From: JAGXLP01 sp042218715
GTDB taxonomy: Bacteria; Bipolaricaulota; Bipolaricaulia; M55B111
Direction of reading: 5' to 3'
Length of the DNA stretch: 10,786 nucleotides
Assembly (NCBI GenBank): GCA_042218715.1
Contig: JBDGQU010000087.1
Coordinates: forward strand, 1 to 10,786
The translations under genes and the position numbers were made by a program. The notes under the pieces are model-generated. The model was not told the DNA's origin. It searched no databases and saw only the letters and a program-made list of their open reading frames with translations. Positions 1-7,067 of the stretch are shown here, piece by piece (position 1 is the stretch's first letter; each line of letters begins with the position of its first letter).

Positions 1-36
1 TAACCGAAAAACTTATTTGATAAACGGGGAGTTGGT

Positions 37-147
37 CCAGCACCCAGTTTAATATGAACTTCGAACGTTAAACCAGTTTACAGAAGACAAGGTTTCTGTT
101 GAAGGTATCTTTCACCGGTTGGTTATCGATATTAAACTGGGTGCTGG
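37..147. repeat. 19-bp dyad with 73-base spacer (left)
   Basis: CCAGCACCCAGTTTAATAT at 37-55 is the exact reverse complement of 129-147. Inside the spacer a second pairing is possible (ACTTCGAAC near 58-66 with GTTGAAG near 98-104, one bulged G), and a short CAGAA/TTCTG pairing lies further in. The dyad could form a long-stem RNA or a DNA cruciform. No T-run follows either arm, so it is not a standard intrinsic terminator. Confidence 0.9.
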
Positions 148-264
148 TTGAAAGCCTTGGAAGAGGGACTTGATTTATCGTTTTAGATATCACCTAACAG
201 GTGAAGATAACTAAGTGTCTCAAATAAGGACTATTTTTCTTGTAGACTGAACTAGAAGTTGGTC

Positions 265-291
265 TCAAGAGAGAGAATCGCCCGACTTAGG
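265..291 (-). pseudogene. In-frame relic of the aminotransferase C-terminal tail after metK
   Basis: Directly after the metK TGA, and in the same frame, nine codons read Pro-Lys-Ser-Gly-Asp-Ser-Leu-Ser-stop. The aminotransferase at the far end of the window finishes Pro-Lys-Ser-Asn-Asp-Ser-Leu-Ser-stop (10458-10484). Both Ser-codon differences are silent (TCT against TCC); only Gly/Asn changes the residue. Either this is the 3' tip of a duplicated aminotransferase gene, or the repeat itself supplies such a tail to the gene it adjoins. It is too short to be functional by itself. Confidence 0.5.
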
Positions 292-1476
292 TCAGAGTAA
301 CTTCTTCCTGAGTTCGTCTTTTTTGTCCGTTTCTTCCCAGGGAAGATCAAGGTCCTCCCTCCCGAAGTGACCGTAGGTTGACAGTGGTGTATAGATGGGC
401 CGTCTGAGCTGGAATTTGTCTATTATCGCCGCCGGCCGCATGTCGAAGACGTCTTTTACTGCCTCAACTATCCTGTCGTCCGTCACCTCGGAGCTACCGA
501 AAGTGTCTATAGTTACCGCCAGCGGGTTTGCCTTTCCAATCGTGTAGGAAATCTGAACTTCGCACTCTTCACTTATTCCCGAAGCTACTATATTTTTCGC
601 TATGTAACGGGCCATGTAAGAACCGGAACGGTCGACTTTGGTTGGATCCTTGCCCGAAAAAGCTCCCCCACCGTGACTTCCGTAACCGCCGTAAGTATCT
701 ACAATTATTTTTCTTCCCGTCATTCCGGTGTCTGCCGGTGGTCCTCCCTTCACAAATTTTCCGGAGGAGTTGACGAAAATATTCGTGTCGTCATCGAGCC
801 ATCGCCCCACAACGGGTTGAATAACTTTGTCCCGTAGTTTTTTCTCTAGCACCCCTTCCTCGAGTTCGGGATCGTGTTGAGCGGCTAGAATAACCGTATC
901 GGCTCTTACCGGCTCACCTTCTTCGTATTCTATCGTTACCTGAGATTTCCCGTCGGGCCTGAGGTTTTGAATCAGGTTGGACTTGCGTGCTTTCGCCAGT
1001 TTCTTTGTTAACCGATGGGCGAGAGTAATTGGTAAGGGCATGTAAGACTTGGTTTCCTTGCAAGCGTAGCCGTAAACAATTCCCTGGTCTCCCGCTCCCA
1101 ATTCGTCGTAATGGTTTTTCTCGTCTTCCGTTTCTCGAACCTCCTGGGCTTTACTAACTCCCTGGGAAATGTCGGGAGACTGTTCATCTATACTGGTCAG
1201 AATAGCGCAGTCCTCTCCGTCGAATCCGTATTTGTTATCGTTGTAACCGACGTTAAGTACTGTATTTCTGGCGACGTCGGGAATATCCACGTAGGTCTCG
1301 GTTGTTATCTCCCCTCCAATAAGTACCAGGCCGGTAGAGACGAATGTTTCACAGGCGACTCTTCCCTGAGGATCGTCTTCGAGCACGCTATCCAGGACCG
1401 CGTCCGATATCCTGTCCGCTATCTTATCTGGATGTCCTTCGGTTACGGATTCGGAGGTAAAATATCTTCCTTTCAT
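292..1476 (-). CDS. metK: S-adenosylmethionine synthase, bacterial type
   Basis: The enzyme makes S-adenosylmethionine from methionine and ATP in the cytoplasm. The 394-residue product has the full bacterial-type layout: the GHPDK ATP-binding motif at residues 14-18, the signature GAGDQG at 127-132, and the glycine-rich GGGAFSGKD loop at 269-277. Length is normal for the family. The open frame extends to 1536, but the start at 1476 is preferred. The motif-bearing N-terminus MKGRYFTSESV begins there, a GGGTGAG ribosome site lies three bases upstream, and the extra 20 residues are unlike the family and overlap a likely promoter. It is divergent from the MttB-family gene, and its stop codon touches the left repeat. 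No SAM riboswitch is visible in its short leader. Confidence 0.97.
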   Translation of the reverse strand: MKGRYFTSESVTEGHPDKIADRISDAVLDSVLEDDPQGRVACETFVSTGLVLIGGEITTETYVDIPDVARNTVLNVGYNDNKYGFDGEDCAILTSIDEQSPDISQGVSKAQEVRETEDEKNHYDELGAGDQGIVYGYACKETKSYMPLPITLAHRLTKKLAKARKSNLIQNLRPDGKSQVTIEYEEGEPVRADTVILAAQHDPELEEGVLEKKLRDKVIQPVVGRWLDDDTNIFVNSSGKFVKGGPPADTGMTGRKIIVDTYGGYGSHGGGAFSGKDPTKVDRSGSYMARYIAKNIVASGISEECEVQISYTIGKANPLAVTIDTFGSSEVTDDRIVEAVKDVFDMRPAAIIDKFQLRRPIYTPLSTYGHFGREDLDLPWEETDKKDELRKKLL

Positions 1477-1507
1477 TTTCTCACCCTTTGGCGCAAAATA
1501 GTAGCAA

Positions 1508-1536
1508 AGTGTAAAAAATAACCGCTGGTTAATCAA
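1508..1536 (-). promoter_or_regulatory. Possible metK promoter
   Basis: On the minus strand TTGATT (1531-1536) and TACACT (1508-1513) are separated by 17 bases, each matching four of six positions of the bacterial -35 and -10 consensus. Transcription would start near 1501, giving a leader of about 25 bases before the preferred metK start. The position fits well, but the match is modest. Confidence 0.35.
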
Positions 1537-1588
1537 CTAGAGAACCGCTAAATTTAATTCTAACAGTATTTGATAGGGAGGAGGAACC

Positions 1589-3034
1589 ATGATGGACCAG
1601 AACTATTTGACCGAGGATCTCCTTTCGGATGAAGAAGTTGAGTTAATCCATAAGGCATCTATGGAATTATTGGAGGAAACCGGTGTTGTAATACATAACG
1701 AAGAGGCAAGGGAGGTTTTTAGAGATAACGGCGCCCGGGTAGAGGGGGAAACGGTATTCCTCTCTAGCGGCCTGGTCGAAAATTACCTGGAAGAAGTTCC
1801 TTCGAACTTTACCGTTCACGCGAGGAACCCCGATAACGACGTGGAAATCGGAACCGGGGCCGGCGTGCTGGCACCGGGTTACGGTGCTCCCTGGGTAACG
1901 GATATGGATGGGAATAACCGGGACGCGACGTACAGGGATTACGAAAACTTTACCAAGCTCGCTCAGGCAAGCGATAATTTAGACTTGCTGGGAGGGGTTT
2001 TGGTTGAACCTACGGATCTAGCGGACGAGGAGAGACACGTTAAGATGATGTACGCTGCCGCTAAGTATTCTGACAAGCCGTTGATGGGGAGTGCTTTGGG
2101 GGAGAAGAAAGCGAGACAGGCTATTAAAATGGCGAGCCTCGTTATGGGCGAAGACGAGATAATCTCCGATCATCCGATAGTAATTAGCCTGATAAGTACG
2201 ACGAGTCCCCTGAGCTATGACAACCGAATGCTGGGGGCGCTCATGGAACACGCGAGGTTCAACCAACCCGTAATTATAGCTTCACTGATTATGGCTGGTT
2301 CCACCGGTCCCGTAACAATTGCCGGAGCGATAACCCTTCAGAACGCGGAAGTGTTAACGGGGATCGTGCTGGCGCAGATGATCAACCCGGGAACTCCCGT
2401 TGTCTACGGTTCAGCTTCTACCATAGTCGACATGAACACCGGGGATCTTGCCGTGGGAGGCCCGGAATTTGCCAAATTAGTCGGAGCGACCGCTCAACTT
2501 GCCCGCCATTACGCCGTCCCGTGCAGGGGGGGAGGGTCTATTACGGACTCTCTGCTGGTGGATGCTCAGGCGGGCTATGAGTCGATGATGACATTTAATG
2601 CTTCTATGAGTCACGGGATGGACATCGTAATTCACTCGGCCGGCATGCTAAAAAATTACATGGCGATGTCGTACGAAAAATTCGTTCTGGACGACGAAAT
2701 ACTGGACATGGTTAGCAACTACCAGGAGGGAATTGAAGTCACCGAGGAGGCGATAGCGAAGGAGGCCATAAAGAACGTCGGGCACGGAGGGCATTACCTC
2801 AAGCATCCTTCCACCCTCGAGCGCATGAAAGATTTTCGCGTCCCGTCGCTCAGTAATAGAAAAGGATTCGACTACGGGGAAGGATTGAAGCCCACTATCG
2901 AACGAGCCCACGAACTCTATAAAAGCCTACTGGATGACTTCGAACCGCCCCCGCTGGATCCAAAAATCGACGAGAAATTGCGCGAATACATGGAAACTAG
3001 GCGGAAATTCACCAACGGTGACTTAATTTCATAA
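1589..3034 (+). CDS. MttB-family (trimethylamine/betaine-type) corrinoid methyltransferase homolog without pyrrolysine
   Basis: The 481-residue protein belongs to the trimethylamine methyltransferase MttB family, TIM-barrel enzymes that move a methyl group from a quaternary or tertiary amine to a corrinoid protein. Family features include MELLEETGVVIH (residues 25-36), GAPWVTDMDG near 99-108, GSASTIVDMNTG (274-285) and PCRGGGSITDS (311-321), followed by DAQAGYES. The frame has no internal TAG, so it is the non-pyrrolysine type, as in the glycine betaine enzyme MtgB. Its substrate cannot be read from sequence; betaines are the natural guess. The start has a strong GGGAGGAGG site four bases upstream; a second ATG follows at once (1592). 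No corrinoid protein or activating protein is in the window, so its partner must lie elsewhere. It is divergent from metK, which hints at a role in methyl or methionine supply. Confidence 0.9.
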   Translation: MMDQNYLTEDLLSDEEVELIHKASMELLEETGVVIHNEEAREVFRDNGARVEGETVFLSSGLVENYLEEVPSNFTVHARNPDNDVEIGTGAGVLAPGYGAPWVTDMDGNNRDATYRDYENFTKLAQASDNLDLLGGVLVEPTDLADEERHVKMMYAAAKYSDKPLMGSALGEKKARQAIKMASLVMGEDEIISDHPIVISLISTTSPLSYDNRMLGALMEHARFNQPVIIASLIMAGSTGPVTIAGAITLQNAEVLTGIVLAQMINPGTPVVYGSASTIVDMNTGDLAVGGPEFAKLVGATAQLARHYAVPCRGGGSITDSLLVDAQAGYESMMTFNASMSHGMDIVIHSAGMLKNYMAMSYEKFVLDDEILDMVSNYQEGIEVTEEAIAKEAIKNVGHGGHYLKHPSTLERMKDFRVPSLSNRKGFDYGEGLKPTIERAHELYKSLLDDFEPPPLDPKIDEKLREYMETRRKFTNGDLIS

Positions 3035-3216
3035 TTTATCTCCCTCTGTCGCTAACCTGGCTGCCGGATTTAGGGTATTTTCAGGATTTTAAGGCAAAAC
3101 CGGGTAATTTTGGTGAATACCGAAGAAAGCCTGGGTCCTTTGTCCTTACGGAAAAACAATCCTAATGTTACAGGGTTGTGGTTACAGGCCATGTACCTTG
3201 GTCCGGTATATTTGAC
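3035..3216 (+). other. Gene-free spacer after the methyltransferase gene
   Basis: No coding potential is visible. The clearest structure is a hairpin at 3156-3179: ACAATCCT pairs with AGGGTTGT (one G-U) around an eight-base loop. No T-run follows, so it is a weak terminator candidate at best. A looser multi-arm fold is possible around 3090-3145, with AGGC/GCCT outside and CGGGTA/TACCG inside. I could not match either to a known riboswitch class. Confidence 0.4.
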
Positions 3217-3245
3217 TTGACAGTCTTAAGCTGGTTTATTATTAT
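3217..3245 (+). promoter_or_regulatory. Probable sigma-70-type promoter of the aspartate-to-threonine cluster
   Basis: A perfect TTGACA (3217-3222) lies 17 bases from TATTAT (3240-3245), a five-of-six -10 match; an overlapping TATAAT at 3243-3248 would need a 20-base spacer. Transcription would begin near 3252, leaving a leader of about 290 bases before threonine synthase. This is the best promoter-like sequence I found in the window. Confidence 0.6.
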
Positions 3246-3283
3246 AATGTAAATCTAATCCGAACAAAGGAAGAGAATTGTCC

Positions 3284-3406
3284 ATGAAAAATAGCAAACA
3301 TTTTAACCTTGCCGATCTAGGTAGAATTAGCGGAACAGTTACCTCTTCTTTTGTTATCGGAACCATGGGTACTCTCATGACGGGAGGGGCTCCTTCCCTC
3401 CAATAG
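3284..3406 (+). CDS. Candidate threonine-rich leader peptide (40 residues)
   Basis: This short frame starts with ATG about 33 bases after the predicted transcription start, with AAAGGAAGAG some 8-17 bases upstream as a possible ribosome site. The product begins MKNSKHFNLADLGR. From residue 18 to 33 it carries five Thr in 16 residues (positions 18, 20, 27, 30, 33), along with Ile, Val and Met, and it ends in Gly-Gly-Ala-Pro-Ser-Leu-Gln. It is too short for a domain. The position between promoter and threonine synthase, together with the Thr cluster, recalls the enterobacterial thr attenuator peptide. That parallel is inference; the frame could also be chance or an unrelated small protein. Confidence 0.45.
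   Translation: MKNSKHFNLADLGRISGTVTSSFVIGTMGTLMTGGAPSLQ
3383..3401 (+). promoter_or_regulatory. Hairpin overlapping the end of the leader frame
   Basis: GGAGGG (3383-3388) pairs perfectly with CCCTCC (3396-3401) around a seven-base loop. It begins right after the last Thr codon of the leader frame (3380-3382), so a ribosome paused there would cover it. No T-run follows, so if it is regulatory it is not a simple intrinsic terminator. Confidence 0.35.
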
Positions 3407-3464
3407 TCTATCACCAACCAAATTTATATTACTTTATTTGCTGACATAAAGCTCGTTTGATTTC

Positions 3465-3488
3465 AATTGGACCTGACGGTCTTCAATT
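3465..3488 (+). promoter_or_regulatory. Hairpin upstream of threonine synthase
   Basis: AATTGGACC (3465-3473) pairs with GGTC-TT-CAATT (3478-3488), nine pairs with a two-base bulge and a TGAC loop. It lies about 50 bases before the threonine synthase start. The downstream sequence is AT-rich but has no run of T, so a terminator is doubtful. It may be a leader-RNA element or chance in AT-rich DNA. Confidence 0.3.
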
Positions 3489-3541
3489 AATTAACTATCC
3501 CCAATTAATCATTTTAATAGTATTGATATCAGGAGGTTTTC

Positions 3542-4597
3542 ATGGATTGGAATGGCGTCTTAAATCGGTACTTTGACCACTTACCGGTTGAAGAGCGCAA
3601 GAACGTAGTAAGTTTGAACGAGGGCAATACCCCACTAATCAGAGCGAAAAGCGTTGAAGAAAGGCTGGAAGACGACCTGAAAGTGTACCTCAAGTACGAA
3701 GGAGCCAACCCTACCTGCTCTTTCAAGGACCGGGGGATGACGGTAGCGGTATCCAGGGCGGTCGAAAAAGGCGAAAAAGCAGTCATTTGCGCCTCCACGG
3801 GAAATACCTCGGCTTCAGCCGCGGCGTTTGCTGCTAGGTCGGGACTGGAGGCAATAGTTGTTATTCCCGAAGGAAAGATTGCCTTTGGTAAGCTCTCTCA
3901 GGCCATGATGCACGGGGCCACGGTAGTCCAGGTAAAGGGGAATTTTGACGAGGCTCTCGAACTCGTGTTAGAAATCTCGGAGAACTACCCCGTTACGCTG
4001 GTGAATTCCCTTAACCCAGATAGAATAGAAGGGCAAAAGACGGCTTCCTTCGAGATATCGGATTTCCTGGGACGGGCTCCGGACTACCATCTACTACCCG
4101 TAGGTAACGCCGGTAACATAACTGCTTATTGGAAGGGCTACAAGGAATATTACGAATCGGGAGTTACGACCGGCCTCCCGAAAATGACCGGTTTTCAGGC
4201 TGCGGGTGCTTCGCCGATCGTTGACGGAAAGAAAGTAGAAAACCCCGAAACCGTAGCCACGGCGATCAGAATTGGGAATCCGGCCAGCTGGGAAAAGGCC
4301 GAAAACGCCAGAGACGAATCCGGAGGGATGATAGGTAAAGCGACTGACGAAGAGCTTGTCGAGGCTTACCAAATCCTGGCCAGTACCGAGGGGGTTTTCT
4401 GCGAACCGGCTTCGGCCGCCTCCATCGCGGGACTATTTAAAATGGACGGGACCGGCTATTTCGAACAGGACAGCCTGATAACCTGTACTTTAACGGGGCA
4501 CGGATTGAAGGATCCCGATATAGCGATAGATTCGAGCCCCCAACCAAAAACGGTGGGAGTAGATGTAGAGGAGGTCCTGGAGGTTGCAGATTTATGA
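3542..4597 (+). CDS. thrC: Threonine synthase
   Basis: This pyridoxal-phosphate enzyme converts O-phosphohomoserine to threonine, the last step of the pathway. The 351-residue product has the short bacterial/archaeal architecture. The substrate-loop motif NEGNTPL is at residues 26-32, and the cofactor lysine is Lys62 in SFKDRGM. The phosphate-binding ASTGNTSAS follows near 84-92, then the NSLNPDRIEGQKTASFEI segment and GNAGNITAYWKG. The C-terminal part has CEPASAASIAG and the late TLTGHGLKDPD motif. The start is set by AGGAGG five bases upstream. The stop overlaps the next start in ATGA, so translation of the two is probably coupled. It is the first gene after the leader region. Confidence 0.96.
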   Translation: MDWNGVLNRYFDHLPVEERKNVVSLNEGNTPLIRAKSVEERLEDDLKVYLKYEGANPTCSFKDRGMTVAVSRAVEKGEKAVICASTGNTSASAAAFAARSGLEAIVVIPEGKIAFGKLSQAMMHGATVVQVKGNFDEALELVLEISENYPVTLVNSLNPDRIEGQKTASFEISDFLGRAPDYHLLPVGNAGNITAYWKGYKEYYESGVTTGLPKMTGFQAAGASPIVDGKKVENPETVATAIRIGNPASWEKAENARDESGGMIGKATDEELVEAYQILASTEGVFCEPASAASIAGLFKMDGTGYFEQDSLITCTLTGHGLKDPDIAIDSSPQPKTVGVDVEEVLEVADL

Positions 4598-5802
4598 AGT
4601 ACGTGATAGTCCAGGGGGACGGCATGGCGGATCATTCACTCGAGTCATTATCGGGTAGAACGCCTCTGGAAGCGGCTACTACGCCAAACATGGACGAAGT
4701 TGCTTCGTCCGGGCTACTTGGAACCGTAACTACCATTCCGTCGGGGTTACCGCCAGGGAGTTCCGTCGGAAACATGAGTTTGATGGGGCTGGAGCCCGAG
4801 AAATACTATACGGGACGAGCTTCTCTGGAAGCCAGGGGTCAGGGGATAGAGGTAGGAGAGGACGACGTAGTTTTCCGGTTAAACCTTGTTCGGACGGAAG
4901 GGAACGGGGAAGTTGAAGTTATGAAGGACTACAGCGGGGGTCATCCCTCTTCGGAAAAGGCGAAACAGTTCGTCGATCTGCTGGAAGGGGAAGTGGTTAA
5001 TAACGGTTTTAATTTTTACAGTGGAGTGAGTTATCGGAACCTGGTGGTCTGGGAAGGAGGGAGGAACGAATTTAACCACGAGAGTATTTCTCTTACACCG
5101 CCGCACGATATAACTGGAGAACCGGTGGAAGGTTATCTTCCAGAGGGTCCCGGATCCGAACAGGTAAGGGAAATTCAAGAAATAGCAAAAGAGGTATTAG
5201 AAGAGAAGGACGAATCGTTCAACGGCGTCTGGCTCTGGGGTCCGGGGGTCAAACCCGACCTACCCTCGTTTAAAAAACGATACGGACTGACCGGAGCCGT
5301 TATTAGTGCCGTAGATTTAATTAAGGGTCTCGGCGCTTATAGCGGGCTAGAACCGGTTGGGGTCGAGGGGGCTACAGGCGATATTAATACGAATTACGAA
5401 GGTAAGGTCCGAGCGGTGAAGGAAAATCTCGGTGAGGATTCGATTGTGTTTCTCCACCTAGAAGCGCCTGACGAAGCTTCGCACGCGGGAGACCTCGAGC
5501 TGAAGATTGAAGCGATCGAGCGAATCGACGAGCGAATAATCGGACCTTTGCTCAATTACCTATCCGAGGAAAAGGAAAACTATAGGCTATTAGTTGCCAC
5601 TGATCATATTACGGGGCTGGAAACGAGGACTCACGAGAGGGGTCGAGTTCCCTTTGCTATCGTTGACTCCGGTCGCTCGAACGTTTCCCGGGGTAGGAAA
5701 TTCGCCGAACGGGATGCTTCCGAAGAGGGTAATGAATTCGAGACAGGTACCGAGTTAATCGACCTATTTTTCCGCAAGGAGGATATGAATGATTATAAAT
5801 GA
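4594..5802 (+). CDS. Cofactor-independent phosphoglycerate-mutase-like protein, putative homoserine kinase
   Basis: The 402-residue protein is of the archaeal-type phosphoglycerate mutase group in the alkaline phosphatase superfamily. A subgroup found in threonine clusters is annotated as a proposed homoserine kinase. Visible metal or active-site elements are Asp9 in QGDGMAD, Ser56 in PPGSSVGN, PDEASHAGD (292-300), Thr-Asp-His at 336-338, and His347. The GATGDINTNYEGK block near 259-271 and WLWGPG near 213-218 resemble the proposed-kinase subgroup. Context is the main functional argument: the neighbours cover every other step to threonine, and no GHMP-type homoserine kinase is present. A glycolytic mutase remains possible. 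Residue 57 is Ser where I recall Asp being usual in this group. The start overlaps threonine synthase by four bases. Confidence 0.85.
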   Translation: MKYVIVQGDGMADHSLESLSGRTPLEAATTPNMDEVASSGLLGTVTTIPSGLPPGSSVGNMSLMGLEPEKYYTGRASLEARGQGIEVGEDDVVFRLNLVRTEGNGEVEVMKDYSGGHPSSEKAKQFVDLLEGEVVNNGFNFYSGVSYRNLVVWEGGRNEFNHESISLTPPHDITGEPVEGYLPEGPGSEQVREIQEIAKEVLEEKDESFNGVWLWGPGVKPDLPSFKKRYGLTGAVISAVDLIKGLGAYSGLEPVGVEGATGDINTNYEGKVRAVKENLGEDSIVFLHLEAPDEASHAGDLELKIEAIERIDERIIGPLLNYLSEEKENYRLLVATDHITGLETRTHERGRVPFAIVDSGRSNVSRGRKFAERDASEEGNEFETGTELIDLFFRKEDMNDYK

Positions 5803-6973
5803 GTCAGTCTTTACTGATCCTGAAAGGAGTGAAGGATGGGAACCAGGGTTAGGAAGTAGTTACGATTATGAAGTGTCCGGTGTTTACGGGAAAAATGTGA
5901 ACCAGGAAGTGCCTGTGGTCCAGCTCGGAGTCGGAACGGTTGGTCGAGAGCTTATCAAAAAAGTGGGAAGATGGAACAGCTCCGGAACCGCGGGTCCAAA
6001 GTATAGTTACGCGGGATTCGTGGATAAAAGTGGATTCGCTCAAAACCAGGCCGGCTTCTCCAGGAAAGAGTTAGAAACGATCGTCGAGAAAAAGTCGACC
6101 GGGGCAGGGCTGGAAGAAATATTTTCTGAGAAACTAAAAGATGTCGAGTCTTTACCTTCACTAATGACAAATATTGATAAAGGGATTCTAGTTGACGTTA
6201 CTGACACCGGTAAGTTCGAGAGCCTTTACCGAACGGCTCTTGATAAGGGATGGTCGGTGGTTCTCGCTAACAAAATACCGCTTACCAGGATTAAACCGGG
6301 AGAGTTTAGACGGCTCAAAAACTCAGGTCTTCGCTACGAAACTACCGTAGGTGCGGGGCTTCCGGTAATCTCTACCCTGGATCATCTGAATCGACACGGA
6401 GAGGAGTTTAAGGAGATTGCGGCAATTCTGAGCGGATCTCTCAGCTTTATTCTCTCCCGAGTAGAGGCTGGAGGACAGCTCAGCAAGGCGGTACTGGAGG
6501 CGAAAGAAAAGGGATTTACCGAGCCGAACCCTGCGGAAGATCTCCTGGGAAAGGACGTGGCCCGGAAGACCGTAATCCTGGGGAGAAGTCTCGGGCTTGA
6601 TCTTTCTCTGGACGATATAAAACTAGAACCACTCGTTCCGCTTGAGCAACAGGATCCGTCGGCCGAGGAGTTGACGGCAAATCTGAAGGAAGCAAATGCC
6701 GCTTTTCGGGAAAAGGTCGAATCCGCGAAAGGCCGGGATAAAAGGTTGCGTTACCTGGCCAGGATAACGGGTGAAGGTGTAACTGTCGGGTTGGAGGAAG
6801 TTGACAGAGACGGACCACTCGCTCAGGGGGATAGCACGGCGAACGTCGTTTTGTTTCGCACGAGAAATTACGATAATCCTCCGTTGATAGTCCAGGGTCC
6901 GGGAGCGGGCCCCGAAGTGACCGCCGGAGGAGTATTTTCTGATATCAAGCAGAGCAGGGCGAGTTTTAACTAG
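5789..6973 (+). CDS. hom: Homoserine dehydrogenase
   Basis: The enzyme reduces aspartate semialdehyde to homoserine with NAD(P)H. The nucleotide-binding GVGTVG is at residues 47-52. VVLANKIPL follows near 148-156, SGSLSFIL in the middle, the conserved EPNPAEDLLGKDVARK segment, and a late GPGAGPEVTAGGVFSDI. The layout is like the dehydrogenase half of ThrA/MetL and has no C-terminal ACT domain. An N-terminal extension of about 40 residues precedes the Rossmann fold. The chosen ATG has an AAGGAGG site six bases upstream and overlaps the previous gene by 14 bases. A GTG at residue 37 would give a more usual length but lacks a clear ribosome site. Function is secure; the start is less so. Confidence 0.93.
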   Translation: MIINESVFTDPERSEGWEPGLGSSYDYEVSGVYGKNVNQEVPVVQLGVGTVGRELIKKVGRWNSSGTAGPKYSYAGFVDKSGFAQNQAGFSRKELETIVEKKSTGAGLEEIFSEKLKDVESLPSLMTNIDKGILVDVTDTGKFESLYRTALDKGWSVVLANKIPLTRIKPGEFRRLKNSGLRYETTVGAGLPVISTLDHLNRHGEEFKEIAAILSGSLSFILSRVEAGGQLSKAVLEAKEKGFTEPNPAEDLLGKDVARKTVILGRSLGLDLSLDDIKLEPLVPLEQQDPSAEELTANLKEANAAFREKVESAKGRDKRLRYLARITGEGVTVGLEEVDRDGPLAQGDSTANVVLFRTRNYDNPPLIVQGPGAGPEVTAGGVFSDIKQSRASFN

Positions 6974-7067
6974 AGAGATAGGTAACAGTTGATTAAGGAT
7001 TTAACTTCTCGAGAGGACGAAGGGTAGGATCTGAAATTAGATAATATTTCCACATTGGAGGATGATT

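Larger units (their letters stand above)
1..291. repeat. Left copy of a long inverted repeat enclosing the gene block
   Basis: This gene-free stretch is matched by the reverse complement of about 10457-10742. A hand alignment gives roughly 47 mismatched or gapped columns in 290, about 84% identity. The match begins directly beyond the metK stop codon and runs to the first base of the window, so its true outer end is not visible. Best-conserved parts are the two 19-base dyad arms (37-55 and 129-147), the stretch around 150-172, and 236-270. The poorest part is about 173-225. I see no reading frame of credible length and no transposase. It could be a dispersed intergenic element, a segmental duplication, or a conserved 3' untranslated or terminator region. 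The existence of the repeat is read directly; its nature is unknown. Confidence 0.93.

Noticed and set aside
37..147. Integron attC site
   Set aside because: Size and the position downstream of a gene are suggestive, but the arms are long perfect complements without the core GTTRRRY/RYYYAAC layout, similarity extends far beyond the dyad, and no integrase is present.
37..147. Simple MITE bounded by 19-bp terminal inverted repeats
   Set aside because: Similarity between the two copies continues about 36 bases on one side and 144 on the other side of the arms, so the arms are not the ends of the repeated unit. A larger element is not excluded.
1..291. CRISPR array
   Set aside because: There are only paired inverted arms, no regularly spaced direct repeats and no cas gene.
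1111..1521. 136-residue frame on the plus strand opposite metK
   Set aside because: It is antisense to a certain gene, has no ribosome site or recognisable domain, and its composition reflects the complementary strand.
1477..1536. Longer metK start at 1536
   Set aside because: The extra 20 residues do not fit the MetK family, and the better ribosome site GGGTGAG lies just before ATG 1476.
1589..3034. Pyrrolysine-containing MttB
   Set aside because: The frame has no in-frame TAG; the region where the amber codon would be expected reads through PCRGGGSITDS and DAQAGYES with ordinary codons.
3156..3179. Intrinsic terminator of the MttB-family gene
   Set aside because: The hairpin is reasonable but is followed by GGTTACAGG rather than a T-run.
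3035..3541. SAM, T-box, lysine, glycine or cobalamin riboswitch
   Set aside because: I looked for the conserved cores (such as the T-box GGTGGNACCGCG and the cobalamin GCCACTG-type box) and found none; only short ordinary hairpins are visible.
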